64,000 bases of DNA from Diploptera punctata (GCA_030220185.1 JASPKZ010004560.1:1-64000), one strand, 5' to 3'. Shown: positions 1-10,890, counted from the stretch's first letter. Notes: generated by a model not told the origin, from the sequence alone. Numbers and translations: made by a program.

Positions 1-367
1 CGAATGGGAATCGAATCAGGGGACCTGTAAACCTGAAATCGAACACGAAGGACACGAGAATGAGGAAAAGTAATTAAAAATCTTCAAAAGTGAGTACAGT
101 TAAAATTTATATGTGAAAAGTGAATTAGTGATAATAAAACATTATATGCTTTAAGAAATAAGAAAATATTAAAATACGCAACAATGGCCAATAACGAAAA
201 TATAACTTGTAAACTGTTAATATTGAAACGAACAATTTAGTGAAGGCCAAGAAAAATTTAATTTTGGTGGGTTAACAATGAAATAATGAAACTAATGATA
301 CACCTCTCTTGGGTAGCATTCTTAATAATAACATTTTATATAAATATAATTAGAGAAGAATAGTGCA

Positions 368-650
368 GAATTAAAAGAAATTAGGAATGACAATTCAATT
401 CTCAGTAAAATTAGAAGTAATGTAACTAATCTTAGTAATAAATTAGAAAAGAGATAGTGATGAATTAAAAGAAATTAGGAATGACAATTCAATTCTCGTA
501 GTAAATTAGAAGCTAATGTAACTATCTTAGCAATAAATTAGAAAAGAACAGTGATGAATTAAAAGAAATTAGGAATGACCAATTCAATTCTCAGTAGTAA
601 ATTAGAAGCTAATGTAACTAACCTTAGCAATAAAATTGATGCAAAATATT
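368..650 (+). repeat. Three ~94-bp tandem repeats encoding heptad-like coiled coil in the gypsy leader/gag
   Basis: The motif GAATTAAAAGAAATTAGGAA recurs at 368, 462 and 556, followed each time by a similar block ending near AATAAATTAGAAAAG. The unit is about 31 codons, rich in K, E, L, I and N with leucine/isoleucine spacing typical of coiled coils. Small indels shift the frame between units. Similar but diverged A-rich sequence continues to about 1080, so this is probably the N-terminal coiled-coil part of gag. Confidence 0.7.
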
Positions 651-1079
651 TCCAATCTTAGTAAAGATATAAAGAAAGAAATTAAAGAAATAACTTGAAA
701 CTAGATGAAAAATTAGAAAGCATTAGGTTAGAATGCAAACAAAAACAATTCTAAACTGGAAAAGAGAATAGTAAATATAGCCAAAGATTGTAAAAATGAG
801 ATAGAAAAATGTAATGAAAAGATTGATGTGAAACTCATAATCAAATAGAAACATCTTTGATTGAGGGTAAGGCAAAGTTGCCAAGATAAAATCGAAGAAT
901 TAGGAACTAAAGTCGAAGATAGACTAAAAATTTCCGAAGAAAGTGTTATCTTAGGTAATGAAGAACTTCATCAAAGATAACAAATGAAGTAATTATTATA
1001 AAAGAACAAGTTGAAGGATGGATAACTAAGATTGTTGAACTTGAAAACAAATATGTGTCAAAAACTAGTGAAAAGGAGA

Positions 1080-2084
1080 TTGAGGTTATGTCAGGACATT
1101 CTAGTAATGTTAATAATGATCCTCCTTCTAGTAGTAGTAGTAAAAATGTATGTAAAATTCCTGCTAATCTTTTAGGGGAATTAACTTACCTAATTTTGGT
1201 GATACTGTAGGCCAAAGCCCTACTGATTTCATTAGGGAAATTGAAGAATACTTCGAAATCAAAGGAATAGAAGACAAGTTCAGAATGTTCTTCATAAGAA
1301 AAAGTTTAAAAGACAATGCAGAGTCTTGGTTTAAGATAGCTTGCCATGATTCAATGACTTATCAAACATTTAAAAATGCTTTCTTAGGTTATTACTGGGG
1401 ACCAGAAAGACAAAACAAACTAAGGTTAGACCTAACTAGTGGAAAATTCTCCAACATGGTAAACAAGGTTATCTTAATTATTTCTTGGAGAAGGCAAAAA
1501 TGGCATCATTGTTACAGCCTCCAATAGATGAGAGAACTTTAATTTCTATGTTATCGCATCACTTCCCAGATGAGATTAGATATCATTTGATAGTAGCCAG
1601 ACCACAAAATGTTTCTGAAATGTTAGAGTTGTTAGCTCTACTAGAGAATAAAAGAGAAGTAGATAAATGTAGTAAAAGAAATTTATTTGGGGAAGGGGCA
1701 GAGCCCTATAATAAGAAAGGTAATTTTGTAACTAAAGAAATGATGAATATCATAATGAGAATAGAGAAAGAAATTTCAAACGAGGGCAACAATAATAATA
1801 GGTTTGTTCAAAATAGAAACAGCCCAAATAAAAATAGGATGACTAATAATTATAGTAACAATAACCAGAATGGATGGTTCAAACGTAATGAAATAGGAAA
1901 TGACAGACAAATTAATTATATGGATGTTAACAGAGTAGGAGAAAATAGAAATAGGTATTGGACTTCTCCCTGTAGAGGTAAAAGAAGAAGGAATGCCTAT
2001 GGTAATGAAAATAAAGGGTATTTCCAACGACAACAAATTGTCAAATTAATGAAACTAGTGATAGGACAGAGCAAAATAGAATAG
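1080..2084 (+). pseudogene. gag: Gypsy gag (capsid) pseudogene
   Basis: Two overlapping open segments (1285-1527 and 1485-2084) carry a retrotransposon capsid-type sequence: a D-F-I-R-E-I-E-E-Y-F stretch just before 1285, then AESWFKI and a YYWGPERQNKLR block, the pattern of the Ty3/gypsy gag family (Retrotrans_gag). The second segment continues as an N/R-rich basic tail (about residues 100-180) suited to nucleic-acid binding; no CCHC knuckle is visible. The frame changes near 1485 and upstream near 1150-1285, so the gene is broken. It would form the particle shell if intact. Confidence 0.7.
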
Positions 2085-2375
2085 ACTCTGTAAACTATTC
2101 ACAAACCAAAGTCAAGATATACCTAGTAATGAAAATGACCACGAAGTAAATCACAGGATACCTCATGCTTTAAACGCATAGAAGGTACATTAAAGACTCC
2201 GCAATGTACCTCAATCGTTATGAACTTAGGGGTCCAAAATAGATGCTTTGATAGGTTTCAAAATTTAGAAATTGTACCAGCAAATATGAGAGGAGATAGT
2301 AAGTTATGTACCTCAAGACAGCGAGGATAGCATAATATTGAATAATCATTTGAATGTTCTAAGAATCAGGATACT

Positions 2376-2931
2376 ATGCCTGTTACTAATAAAGAATTAA
2401 ATGTCATAGGACGACCACCCAAAATTAAAGTAAATATTTTTAACAATGATGTTACTTGCATAGCGGATAGCGGCTGCTCAAACACAACAATAGATCAGAA
2501 ATTTTATAATTTCTTAGTCAACAAAGGGAATAAGATAATGACTGTAAGAATATGTGGAGTGTATTGTACTCTTGCGATAGGCAAGAAGAAACTGCCAATT
2601 AAGCTTCAGTGCCTTCTAGATTTACGTATCGGAGGATATTACTTCAGTGCAATATGTTTTAATTTCTCCATACTTGTCTTGTGATATGTTAATAGGCTGC
2701 GACCTGTTGGAGCAATATAATGCCATAATAAATTTTGAGTGTAAGAATATTTCCTTGTATAATGAAGATAATGTGAGAGTCGTCATCCCATTTGATAATG
2801 AATATGAGGAGAATAAGAATCTAAGTAAGAAGGAGAGTGACATTGCTGAAGAACACATTTTTATAGAGAATATTGTTGTTCATGAGGAGAGGGAATTGGT
2901 GAAATGGCCGTGGATGCCAAATGCAAGATAA
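2376..2931 (+). pseudogene. Gypsy aspartic protease pseudogene
   Basis: The segment starting at 2376 contains CIADSGCSNTTID, matching the D-S/T-G active-site motif of retropepsins at about residue 30 of the open segment. A frame change near 2645-2684 is followed in another frame by YLSCDMLIGCDLLEQYNA, the conserved second half of retropepsins (the ...IGxDxL... motif). The domain would cleave the polyprotein; here it is split between two frames and cannot be made as one protein. It lies between gag and RT, as usual in Ty3/gypsy. Confidence 0.7.
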
Positions 2932-4148
2932 TATTGCAGTTAATTGTACTTCCGACAAAAGTGTCGAGGGCGAAGAAAGCCTTAATAATGAAAATGGTTG
3001 TGCTGACGATTATGTCGCATGTAAATGTTGTGATTTAGAATGTGTCTCTTGCAATACTGAGTATGATGAAATTCCTCTATTATATTGTGTGAGTGACGAA
3101 CTTGATAAAGACATCTGTGAAATGATAAAGGAAAAAGTTAAAGACACTCATGGCATAAACAATGAACAGAAAGGCATGTTGTATGACATCTTAATGAAAA
3201 ATAAGAGTTCTTTTTCTTCGAAGCCAGGATTGTGCAACTGTTTTAAATATTCCTTTAAAGTGATGGAACATCCACCTATAAATATTAAAAGTAGACCCAT
3301 CCCTATTGCCATCAGAGAGCAGGCAGATCAAATGATAGATGACATGTTAATGCAAGGAATAATACAGAAATCTGATTCTCCCTTACGCCAACCATATTTG
3401 CTGGGTGTTAAAACCTAATGGCAAAATTCGCCTGTGTTTAGACAGTCGTAGGACTAATTCTTTCACTGTCCGGGATAATTATAGGCCCGAGACAATTGAA
3501 GCATCTATAGCAAATATGAAAACAGGTAGATTTATTAGTTCTATTGATTTAACTTCTTCATTTGGCAGATAGAACTAGACCCCAAAGTTCGGCCCTATAC
3601 AGCTTTTATACATAATGGAAAAGTATATGAATTTACCAGGTGTGCATTCGGTCTAAGAAATAGCGGAAGTGCGCTTCTTAGAGCCCTAGATATTGTACTA
3701 TCTGATGATGTTAAAAGACATTGTACTATATATGTTGACGATGCAATTATTATTGATAATGTTTTTGAGAATCATATATCTCATATTGATTTAATGTTGT
3801 CTCAATTAAAGAATAGTGGTATGACAGTCAGCCTAGAAAAGTCTGTGTTTGTTAGGTCGGAGGTTCAATTCCTAGGATATAGGATCTCTAATAAAGGGAT
3901 TACTCCTGACCCAGACAAGGTTCAAGGAATCTTAGAAATTCCTTACCAAAGAACATAAACAACTTCGTAGATTTTTAGGAATCTTAAATTACTATTCGAA
4001 GTTTGTCATCAACTATGCCTCAGCGGTTAGTAAGCTGAGAGGGCTACTGAAGAAAGATAGTAAATGGAGATGGACAGAGGACCATCAATCTACTTTTGAA
4101 TATGTTAAGAAGTTATTTGCAAATAGTATTTCACTACAGAGACCAAAA
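2921..4148 (+). pseudogene. pol: Gypsy reverse transcriptase pseudogene
   Basis: The open segment 2921-3418 holds the approach to the RT fingers (KSRPIPIAIREQADQMID). RT then continues in shifted frames: a KPNGKIRLCLDSRR block near 3413-3455, SSIDLTS near 3538, CAFGLRNSG near 3641, the catalytic box YVDDAIII near 3730-3755, and FLGYRISNKGITPDPDKV near 3870-3920, then the thumb with LNYYSKF. The FGLxN, YVDD and FLGxxIS motifs are canonical for Ty3/gypsy. Breaks are seen near 3410 and 3570 (one T missing in the palm) and near 3947. Confidence 0.85.
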
Positions 4149-5852
4149 ATGGACAGAGAATTCCATTTATACACAGACGCGAGTAAAACTGGCCTCGGTG
4201 CTGTTTTAACTCAATTTGACGATGATGGGCAACAGTATGTTGTGTCGACAGCTTCGCGCTCGACTACCATCATTGAAGGAAATTACACTGTTTCAGAGTT
4301 GGAGCTTACAGCAATATTTTATGCTCTAAATAAATTTAGAATTTATGTTTATAAAAACAAAGTTATTGTTCATAGTGACCACATTTCACTAAGTTTTATA
4401 AGTAAATGTAGATTATCCAATAATAAACTGAGTAGGATGATCATGGAAATAATTTCCTATGATATTGAAATAAAACACATAGAAGGAGAACAGAATGTGT
4501 TTGCTGACCTCCTGTCTAGATTGAAAAGTGTTGGGAAAATACCTGAAACTGTACATACTCCTAAACACGAAGTAGTAATGTTTAATGTAAAACTGTATAG
4601 AGACAAAGAATTTTCATTGTTGATGAAAAACATTGTTGAGCATCAAAAATCTGATATAGAGTTACAACGATTGAAGTATAGTGCGAGAGATATAAATAAT
4701 GATGACAAAAATGGAATTGATTGTAATAAGAAAATCGGTATAAAGGATGACATTCTTTACAAATTACATGGGAGAAATGTGAAAAAATGGAAAGTTATAA
4801 TTCCTAATAATATGGAAGTTCCACTATTTAGAACTTTTCATGTCGGCTTAAATCATGCAGGTTGTGAAAAATTAGCTCTCAACATAAGTGAATTTTTTTA
4901 TGTTAAACATTTAGATAAAAAGTTGAGAAAGTTTACTTCTCATGCATAACTTGTCAAAAAGCCAAATGTATGAACGTAAAATATGATATAGTTCCACAAA
5001 ACATATTAAGGAACAAAGTAAATAGCTTAGTAGTAATGGATACTCATGGAGAAATGTCTACTACTCAATTTGGTTACAAGCATATTCTTGTATTATCTGA
5101 TGTATTCTCAAAATTTGTAAAAATATATCCATTAAGAAGTGTAAATAGCAGAGCTTGCCTAGGTAAAATGTGAGAGATTATTTACCTAATTATGGACCTA
5201 TTGATGCACTACTTAGTGATAATGCTTCAGTGTTCTCAAGTCCTAAGTTTAAAGATAAACTTACTGCGATAGGAATTAAATTGTACCATTGTAGTAAATA
5301 TCACCCAAAAGTAATCCCTGTGAGAGAGTTAATAGGGAAATTACTACAAGTTTAAGAATTTTGACCCATCATAAACATTCTGACTGGTTTAAACATATCA
5401 GCGTCATAGAGAATGTTATGAATCATTCAATTAATGTCAATACTGGGGAAGCACCCATATTCCTAATGACAGGTAAACAACCTGACAGGTTAATTGCTAA
5501 TTTACCATTACCTATCATTGATAAAAGTCAAATCCCGGAGACATCCGAGGAAATATGTAAAAGAGTTATTGAAAGGTTAGAATGTCGTGCAGAAAAGCGC
5601 AACAATAAGGTTAAAAGACATAAAAGGAAGTGGAATCCCAAAGTTGGAGACAAAGTTCTCATAAGGGATATTTCATTATCCAATGCTTTAAAGAAACAAT
5701 ATCATAGGATGAACCTATTGTATAAAGGTCCCTATGAAATATTTAAAAATTTTAATGATACCACATATGAGCTAAGAGAAATAGACACTAGAAAAGAAAT
5801 TGGAAAATATTCCAAAGAACTGTTGAAACCATTTCAGACTCCTATTAATTAG
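4149..5852 (+). pseudogene. pol: Gypsy RNase H-integrase pseudogene
   Basis: The 266-codon open segment 4149-4949 starts inside RNase H (LYTDASKTGLGAVL, then SELELTAI and VIVHSDH) and ends in the integrase zinc-binding domain (a histidine pair in HVGLNHAG). The CxxC half (CITCQKAKC) sits in another frame, so one indel lies near 4940. The integrase core follows with its first Asp in VVMDTHG (4970-5173 segment) and second Asp in LLSDNASVF (5170-5355). The Glu region near 5310-5340 is again shifted. The C-terminal part, including PKVGDKVLIRD and YKGPYEIFK, is in 5361-5852. At least three frame breaks abolish function. Confidence 0.85.
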
Positions 5853-6027
5853 TTGTAGCTGGTGACTTCAAATAGTTCAAAGTATATTTAACATATTATA
5901 TGTAAATTTTGTGAAATTAATATTTCTATTTTATCATGTAACATGTATTTATTGTAATTGTGATGTATTACATTGTATTGATTCTAATACAGATGAATCT
6001 TGTATAGAAAGAAACTTGATATTTGGG

Positions 6028-6968
6028 GAAAGTGATTTATTTTAATTTAGCCTCTCACTTAGTTGTAGCTAAGATTAAATAAATCAGGGGCAATTTAAAA
6101 CCGGATATTTATCCCCATATAAAAATAATAAGGTTTTTGTTTTGTTTATAATTATATTATTTATATGAAGAAGAATGGACATCAGATTGATTTATAGAAT
6201 TCAAATTTTTTTATAAGTATATAAAAAAAAATAACTGGTCAATATAAACTGTTAATACAGTTGGATGTTTTTATAACTGATGCAGTATGTAAAATACTTC
6301 AAATATTCAAATTGATAATTTTTATAAAGAAATAAATGGGATTGGTGGAATTGGATAGAAGTTAACTTGAAAATACTCCTTCCTTTTCTGTTGGACCAAT
6401 CAGACCATAGAGGTTATAACTGAAATAACAAGATGGTTACAATACTTGAAGATGGTCGGTCATGTTCAGCGACTGCTCCTTAAAGAATAAGGAAATAATT
6501 GTTTATTTTATTGATGTTGGTTGAATGAAATAGTGTTAAAAGTATGAAAGATTATATAGTGATATAATAGTCATCCATCTTAGTGAAAAACATTTTCTAA
6601 GTGAAAATAATGAATAATAATGACTGGATTGACCGTTAGCATTCGTCATCCATTAAATACATAAAATGGTAATCTTCTAGAAGTGAAAAATATCAACCTA
6701 AGCCGGAATCTTTTGGAACTTTTAAATTACAAGATTCATCTTGACCAAAGTGAGAGTTTTAAATAAACTAACTTATCGTTCAACTGTTAATAAAGTGTTG
6801 TTATTTGTGTAAGAAACTTTTCCTCATTCCCCTGAAGAGAGTTATTAGTGCCGTGGCAGATTTAAAGTGGTTTAAATTATATCACAAATCTTCAACTTCG
6901 GATATCTCACCGAGAAACCCAACTTTAAATGTCTCCACAACGAGGGGCATAAATTACACACAGCTTCA
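6028..6968 (+). other. Putative 3' LTR and flank of the gypsy element
   Basis: About 1.1 kb of non-coding AT-rich sequence follows the integrase stop. A purine-rich tract TTGGGGAAAG just before 6028 could be the polypurine tract. AATAAA at 6789-6794 with a GT-rich stretch after it fits an R-region polyadenylation site. The end is set by the start of a recognisable truncated LINE at about 6969. With no second LTR in view, the borders are inferred. Confidence 0.35.
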
Positions 6969-7592
6969 TGGCTGAATTCAAATACCTAGGAACAATAATC
7001 ACAAGTAGGAATGAGATGCACAAAGAAATTAAACATAGGCTCAATTCTGGAAATGCGTGCTATTATGCATTGCAGAGACCTTTATGTCCCAACTCCTTTC
7101 AAAAAACGTTAAACTGAAAATATATAAAACTATTATTCTACCAGTTATATTATATGGGTGCGAAACATGGACTCTTACTTTAAGAGACGAAAGGAGATTA
7201 GAAGTATTTGAGAATAAAGTACTTAGGAAAATTTTTGGACCAAAGAGAGATGAACAGACAGGTGGATGGAGAAGACTACATAACAATGAACTACATGGTC
7301 TTTATAGGAAGCCAGATATAATAAGAACAGTTAAGTCTCGTAGACTGCGATGGGCAGGACATGTTGCACGTATGGGGAATGGGAGACTTGCATGGAAGCT
7401 TCTTGTAGGAAAGCCAGAGGGAAAACGCCCAGTTGGTAGACCAAGAATGAGGTGGGGGAATAACATTAACTATGATTTGAGGGAAGTAGATTATACAGGG
7501 AATGATTGGAAAGCATTAGCTCAGGATAGGGATGTATGGAGAGCTTATGTCCGTGCGGCCATGAACCTACGGGTTCGATAGTGCCAGTGAGT
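6969..7592 (+). pseudogene. RTE-like LINE, 5'-truncated ORF2 C-terminus (family RTE-a)
   Basis: The best-preserved open segment is 7057-7581 (174 codons). It shows the post-RT region of RTE/BovB-type LINEs: YGCETWTL, FGPKRDEQTG, RRLRWAGHVARM, GRPRMRWGN and a terminal DRDVWRAYVRAAMN block. Upstream, 6969-7056 encodes the EFKYLG motif in another frame. The 3' end is a conserved TAGTGCCAGTGAGT followed by (AAGT)n. At least eight more copies of this tail lie in the window. The copy is truncated just after the RT active site, as expected for target-primed insertion, and sits against the end of the gypsy element. Confidence 0.8.
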
Positions 7593-7597
7593 AAGTA

Positions 7598-7875
7598 AGT
7601 AAGGCAATCATTGAGGTTGAACATCATATGCAAGATATTAACAACACCCTCATAGTACTGAGTAGAGAGAATACTGCAGGTAAAATAAACATACTGGAAG
7701 ATATACAAATTCTAAAAGAAATCAGTAACAACTTGATTCTAAACGACAACGCTCCCAGTATACACAATCCTCTCTATAAAATTATCACACTTCATCGATG
7801 CTCAACGACAATAGATCTGCTACCTTCTGCTGATGATGGGACTAGTCCCGAAAGGCCTATAGTTGTTTAAAAGTC
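7598..7875 (+). pseudogene. Possible Penelope-like element C-terminal fragment
   Basis: Directly after the RTE-a tail, an open segment (ATG at 7628) encodes 80 residues with ENTAGKINILEDIQILKE and a terminal NPLYKIITLHRC. This resembles the extreme C-terminus of Penelope-like elements that end in a GIY-YIG endonuclease, where a K-L-N-x-L-E-x-x-x-I-x-K block is common. No RT or GIY-YIG core is present, so the assignment rests on this short motif alone. It could equally be another retroelement tail. Confidence 0.3.
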
Positions 7876-7904
7876 TAAGAAGTTGAAGGAGACGGACTTC
7901 AGAA

Positions 7905-8105
7905 TTTTATAATATTAATCTTTTATTTATTTTGGCTGAATTAAGGCCATAAGGCCTTCTCTTCCACTCAACCAACACAAATACAAATAAATATTTGACA
8001 AATATAGACATACACTATACTAACTATAAAGAGTTAAAATACATTAAATGTTGCATGTAAATATCATGCAGAAACAACATTTTATACGTTAATAACAATT
8101 ATAAT
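7905..8105 (-). mobile_element. CR1/L2-group LINE 3' UTR fragment
   Basis: The minus strand ends in a stem-loop at 7932-7975 (outer arms TTGGCTG/CAACCAA, inner AAGGCC/GGCCTT on +) followed by an AATAAATAAAA tail. It matches the 3' end of the intact LINE at 22395-26690. Only the A-rich 3' UTR is retained; no ORF2 is visible to its right. Confidence 0.6.
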
Positions 8106-8107
8106 AC

Positions 8108-8115
8108 TTGCGATG

Positions 8116-8166
<51 letters not shown>

Positions 8167-8170
8167 GTAA

Positions 8171-8233
<63 letters not shown>

Positions 8234-8254
8234 AATAATAATAATAATAATAAT
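8108..8254. repeat. Compound (AAT)n-(TAC)n-(AAT)n microsatellite
   Basis: About 45 bases of AAT repeats, then about 70 bases of TAC repeats, then AAT repeats again. It directly abuts the 3' end of a minus-strand SINE, and (AAT)n resumes on the other side at 8545-8605. Confidence 0.95.
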
Positions 8255-8544
8255 CCATCCATAGTAATTCTGCCCGAGGGCATGCTATGCTTTGCAGCTT
8301 TACTAGGAATTATAGGTGTGGTAGCTTCTAGTTGCTTTCCACGCCGTGAATGATGATGCTGATAAGGGTGATGATGATGATGGCCGGATGATTTTCGGGG
8401 ACCGTTGGGCCCTAAGCTTCCTGACATTTGACAGGTGAGGAAAAACCCCGTAAAAACCTCACCCAAAAGCCTGTCCTGACCGGGAATCGAACCCGGACCC
8501 GCTGCGTGACAAGGCAGCACGCTACCTCGAGACCACAGCGGTGG
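8255..8544 (-). mobile_element. tRNA-derived SINE, family A
   Basis: The minus strand begins with a tRNA-like head containing TGGTCTCGAGGTAGCG (A-box-like) and GGTTCGATTCC (B box), so it would be transcribed by RNA polymerase III. The body shows the conserved GGTTTTTCCTCACC core and ends with CCTCGGGCAGAATTACTATG and a (GGAT)n tail. It is embedded in (AAT)n on both sides, so a target-site duplication cannot be resolved. Confidence 0.85.
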
Positions 8545-8604
<60 letters not shown>

Positions 8605-8606
8605 GT
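8545..8606. repeat. (AAT)n microsatellite
   Basis: Near-perfect AAT repeats directly downstream of SINE A, continuing the tract on its other flank. Confidence 0.95.
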
Positions 8607-8949
8607 CTAAATGTGATAAAGTATACGAGAAACACCAATTAATGCAGTATGTACACTTAGTGACAAAAATAATGAGCCGCTTCAAAAAGCAGAGTACTTG
8701 TTATGGCCCACTGCGCATACTCGAAAAGCCATAGCTGCAGTTCGCGAGGTGACGCATTGTTAAATGTTTTAAATACGCTGTACTTGGTTTTAATAGTCTT
8801 AGATAGTTAAAGAACAGCGAAGGAGACGTATTTCTGGATATTTACGAGCGTTTGACAAATGCAATATTACTCAAATTGCGACATTTTAAATAAAGTTCAA
8901 CTCTCGTTCATAGTGTAAAAATAAACAATGAAACTACTATCCGATGTTC

Positions 8950-9030
8950 GAGTAGCGTAGACCGTTAAACTACTTACAACAAAATGAAATGTATGTAGAA
9001 GCCAGGGTTTGAATCCTCCGTCATTTTTTT
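8950..9030 (+). other. Degenerate tRNA-like module
   Basis: GAGTAGCGTAGACCGTTAAACTAC is followed about 30 bases later by GGTTTGAATCC, then TTTTTTT. The spacing and sequences resemble A and B boxes with a pol III stop. Cloverleaf pairing is poor, so it is at best a tRNA-derived relic. Confidence 0.3.
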
Positions 9031-9229
9031 ATTCATTTATATTTTCGCAAAATACATCCTATAACATTTAATTCTTGCCACATAATCTACGTCCACTTTA
9101 CATCATATTAATTAATATTCCTGCCTTCGTAAATTCTGTAACACTATTTAGCTACCGGTATAAATTTCATTGTGTGTGCAGTACCACGTTTTAATAAGAA
9201 TACTATACATTTATGTAATAAAATATAAT
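9031..9229. other. AT-rich spacer, nothing recognised
   Basis: Interior of the TIR element between the tRNA-like relic and SINE B. No ORF or repeat match is seen. Confidence 0.5.
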
Positions 9230-9616
9230 TTTTTTTTTCAAATGCCCCAGGTTTGTCTTTCAACATTCCTGGTTTCTCTCCTGGCATGGCGTACTTGTAA
9301 CCCACTTCTTAGGTTGGGGCGCCTGGAAGGCGGGGTTACGTTGCCCCGATGATATGATGGGTGATGGTGATGATAATGGTGCGCCATGAGAGTCCCTAAT
9401 CGTAAGCTTAACCTAAGATGAATATGAATGATGATGATTGCGATGGCCATATGATTTCGGGGACCGTTTGGGCCTTAAAGTTTTCCTGACATTTGTCTTA
9501 CAGGTGAGGAAAACCCCGATAAAAACCTCACCCAGAAAAACTGCCCCGACCGGGGATCGAACCCGGGCCCGCTGCGTGACAAGGCAGCACGCTACCCTGA
9601 GACTACAGCGGTGGAC
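9230..9616 (-). mobile_element. tRNA-derived SINE, family B, with 12-bp target-site duplication
   Basis: ATAAAATATAAT occurs at 9218-9229 and again at 9617-9628, flanking the element exactly. On the minus strand the tRNA-like head (GGTTCGATCCCCGG B box) and the middle are shared with SINE A, but the 3' half differs. It contains CGCCTTCCAGGCGCCCCAAC and GTGGGTTACAAGTACGC and ends GGGGCATTTG followed by poly(A). It is a full-length, fairly young copy inserted inside the 8652-11114 element. Confidence 0.9.
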
Positions 9617-9628
9617 ATAAAATATAAT

Positions 9629-9771
9629 ATGGCTTCATATATTTATGAGTTTATTTATTTATTTACTACGTATTAGTGATGAAAAAGTTTCAGCCTTCAA
9701 TTAAAATATTTAGTTTATATATGCCAAGTCCAGCATAATAATAGCCCATAGATGATGGACATTAATAAACA

Positions 9772-9804
<33 letters not shown>

Positions 9805-9806
9805 GA

Positions 9807-9859
<53 letters not shown>
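9629..9859. repeat. AT-rich spacer with (ATT)n and (AAT)n microsatellites
   Basis: The sequence to 9770 shows no coding potential. (ATT)n runs at about 9773-9803, then AGATGAAT, then (AAT)n to 9859. The opposite-phase tracts can pair with each other. Confidence 0.9.
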
Positions 9860-10172
9860 CCATCCATCCATAGTAATTCTGCCCGAGGGAAGGTCTTTCA
9901 TTGCAATTATAGTATTTTCATGCTATGCTTTGCAGCTTTACTATTTATAGGTGTGGTAGCTTCCCGTTGCTTTCCACGCCGGTGAAGGATGATGATGATA
10001 ATGATGGCAGGATGATTTTCGGGGATCACAGGGCCCTAAGATTCCTGATATTTGTCTTATAGATGAGGAATAGCCCCGAAAAAAACCTCACCCAGGAGCC
10101 TGTCCCGACCGGGAATCGAACCCGGGCCCGCTGCGTGTCAAGCAGCACGCTACCTCGAGACCAAAGCGGCGG

Positions 10173-10173
<1 letters not shown>
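9860..10173 (-). mobile_element. tRNA-derived SINE, family A
   Basis: Same organisation as the 8255 copy: minus-strand tRNA-like head with B box GGTTCGATTCCCGG, core, and 3' end CTCGGGCAGAATTACTATGG followed by (ATGG)n. Both sides are (AAT)n. The antisense AG|GT splice-like motif is mutated here (TATAGATGAGG). Confidence 0.88.
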
Positions 10174-10218
<45 letters not shown>

Positions 10219-10604
10219 GGATGTATCAAATGATGTGAAGAATGTAATTGCCTGGGGATCCAAATTAACTCAAAATGTACCCAAGAAAATGACATAAAAT
10301 ATAGAATTCGAAAAGGCAGATCGGCAATGACAATGTTAATCAGAGTTTTGTGGTATAAGTACATAAGAATAGATACCAAATTATAAATTTATAAATCCAT
10401 AATTTGAAGCTCGCTAACATACGGTGCAGGAACTTGGCAGTTGAATAAACATTTAAGTTTGAAGCTTATGTCTACGTGAATGGATTTTTTCAGACGCTCA
10501 ACTAGACATTCTAAATTGAAAAAAAAAAAAAAAAAATCAGAAATACAATCATCAGACAACAAATGAAAGTCCAAAATTCAATATTGGATCTTGTGAGATA
10601 CAGA
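10174..10604. other. (AAT)n tract then unassigned sequence
   Basis: (AAT)n to about 10217, then about 390 bases of AT-rich sequence with a poly(A) run near 10518-10536. No gene or repeat family is recognised. Confidence 0.5.
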
Positions 10605-10858
10605 CAACTATATGGTATGATCATATACATAGGATACCAGAGAAAATATTACCCAGACAAGCTTTGGAATGAATTCCACCTGGAAAAGGAAAGAGAGGTC
10701 GACCTAGATTTAAATGGATGGATGATATAAGAAGAGGTATGACGAGACTAGGTCTGGAAGAATTGGAATGGGAAGATAGAGAAGAGTGGAGAAAGAAAAT
10801 AAAAATTTAAAAATCTTTGGGCATAGGAAGATGTTTTATTACAATGTAAACCTGTTTA

Positions 10859-10885
<27 letters not shown>
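10605..10885 (+). pseudogene. RTE-like LINE 3' end
   Basis: Broken reading frames encode a GKRGRPRFKWMDDIRRGM-like block, then a terminal LGLEELEWEDREEWRKKIKI-like block, which is the extreme C-terminus of an RTE-type ORF2. The 3' UTR GGGCATAGGAAGATGTTTTA leads into CTGTTTATAAATAAATAAAT. The same tail is seen at 40885-41640. Confidence 0.6.

Positions 10886-10890
<5 letters not shown>

Larger units (their letters stand above)
1..6968 (+). mobile_element. Decayed Ty3/gypsy LTR retrotransposon
   Basis: An ordered series of retroelement domains is read on the + strand: coiled-coil leader repeats, gag capsid, aspartic protease, reverse transcriptase, RNase H, and integrase with zinc-binding, core and C-terminal parts. 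RT-RNase H-integrase order is diagnostic of Ty3/gypsy. Many single-base indels break every coding domain, so the copy cannot make a polyprotein. The 5' LTR is outside the window; the 3' part is a non-coding LTR-like region with a polyadenylation signal. The right end abuts a truncated LINE at about 6969. No env-like ORF follows integrase. Confidence 0.88.

Noticed and set aside
5853..6968. An env gene after gypsy integrase
   Set aside because: No open frame or envelope-like motif exists there; the region is non-coding.
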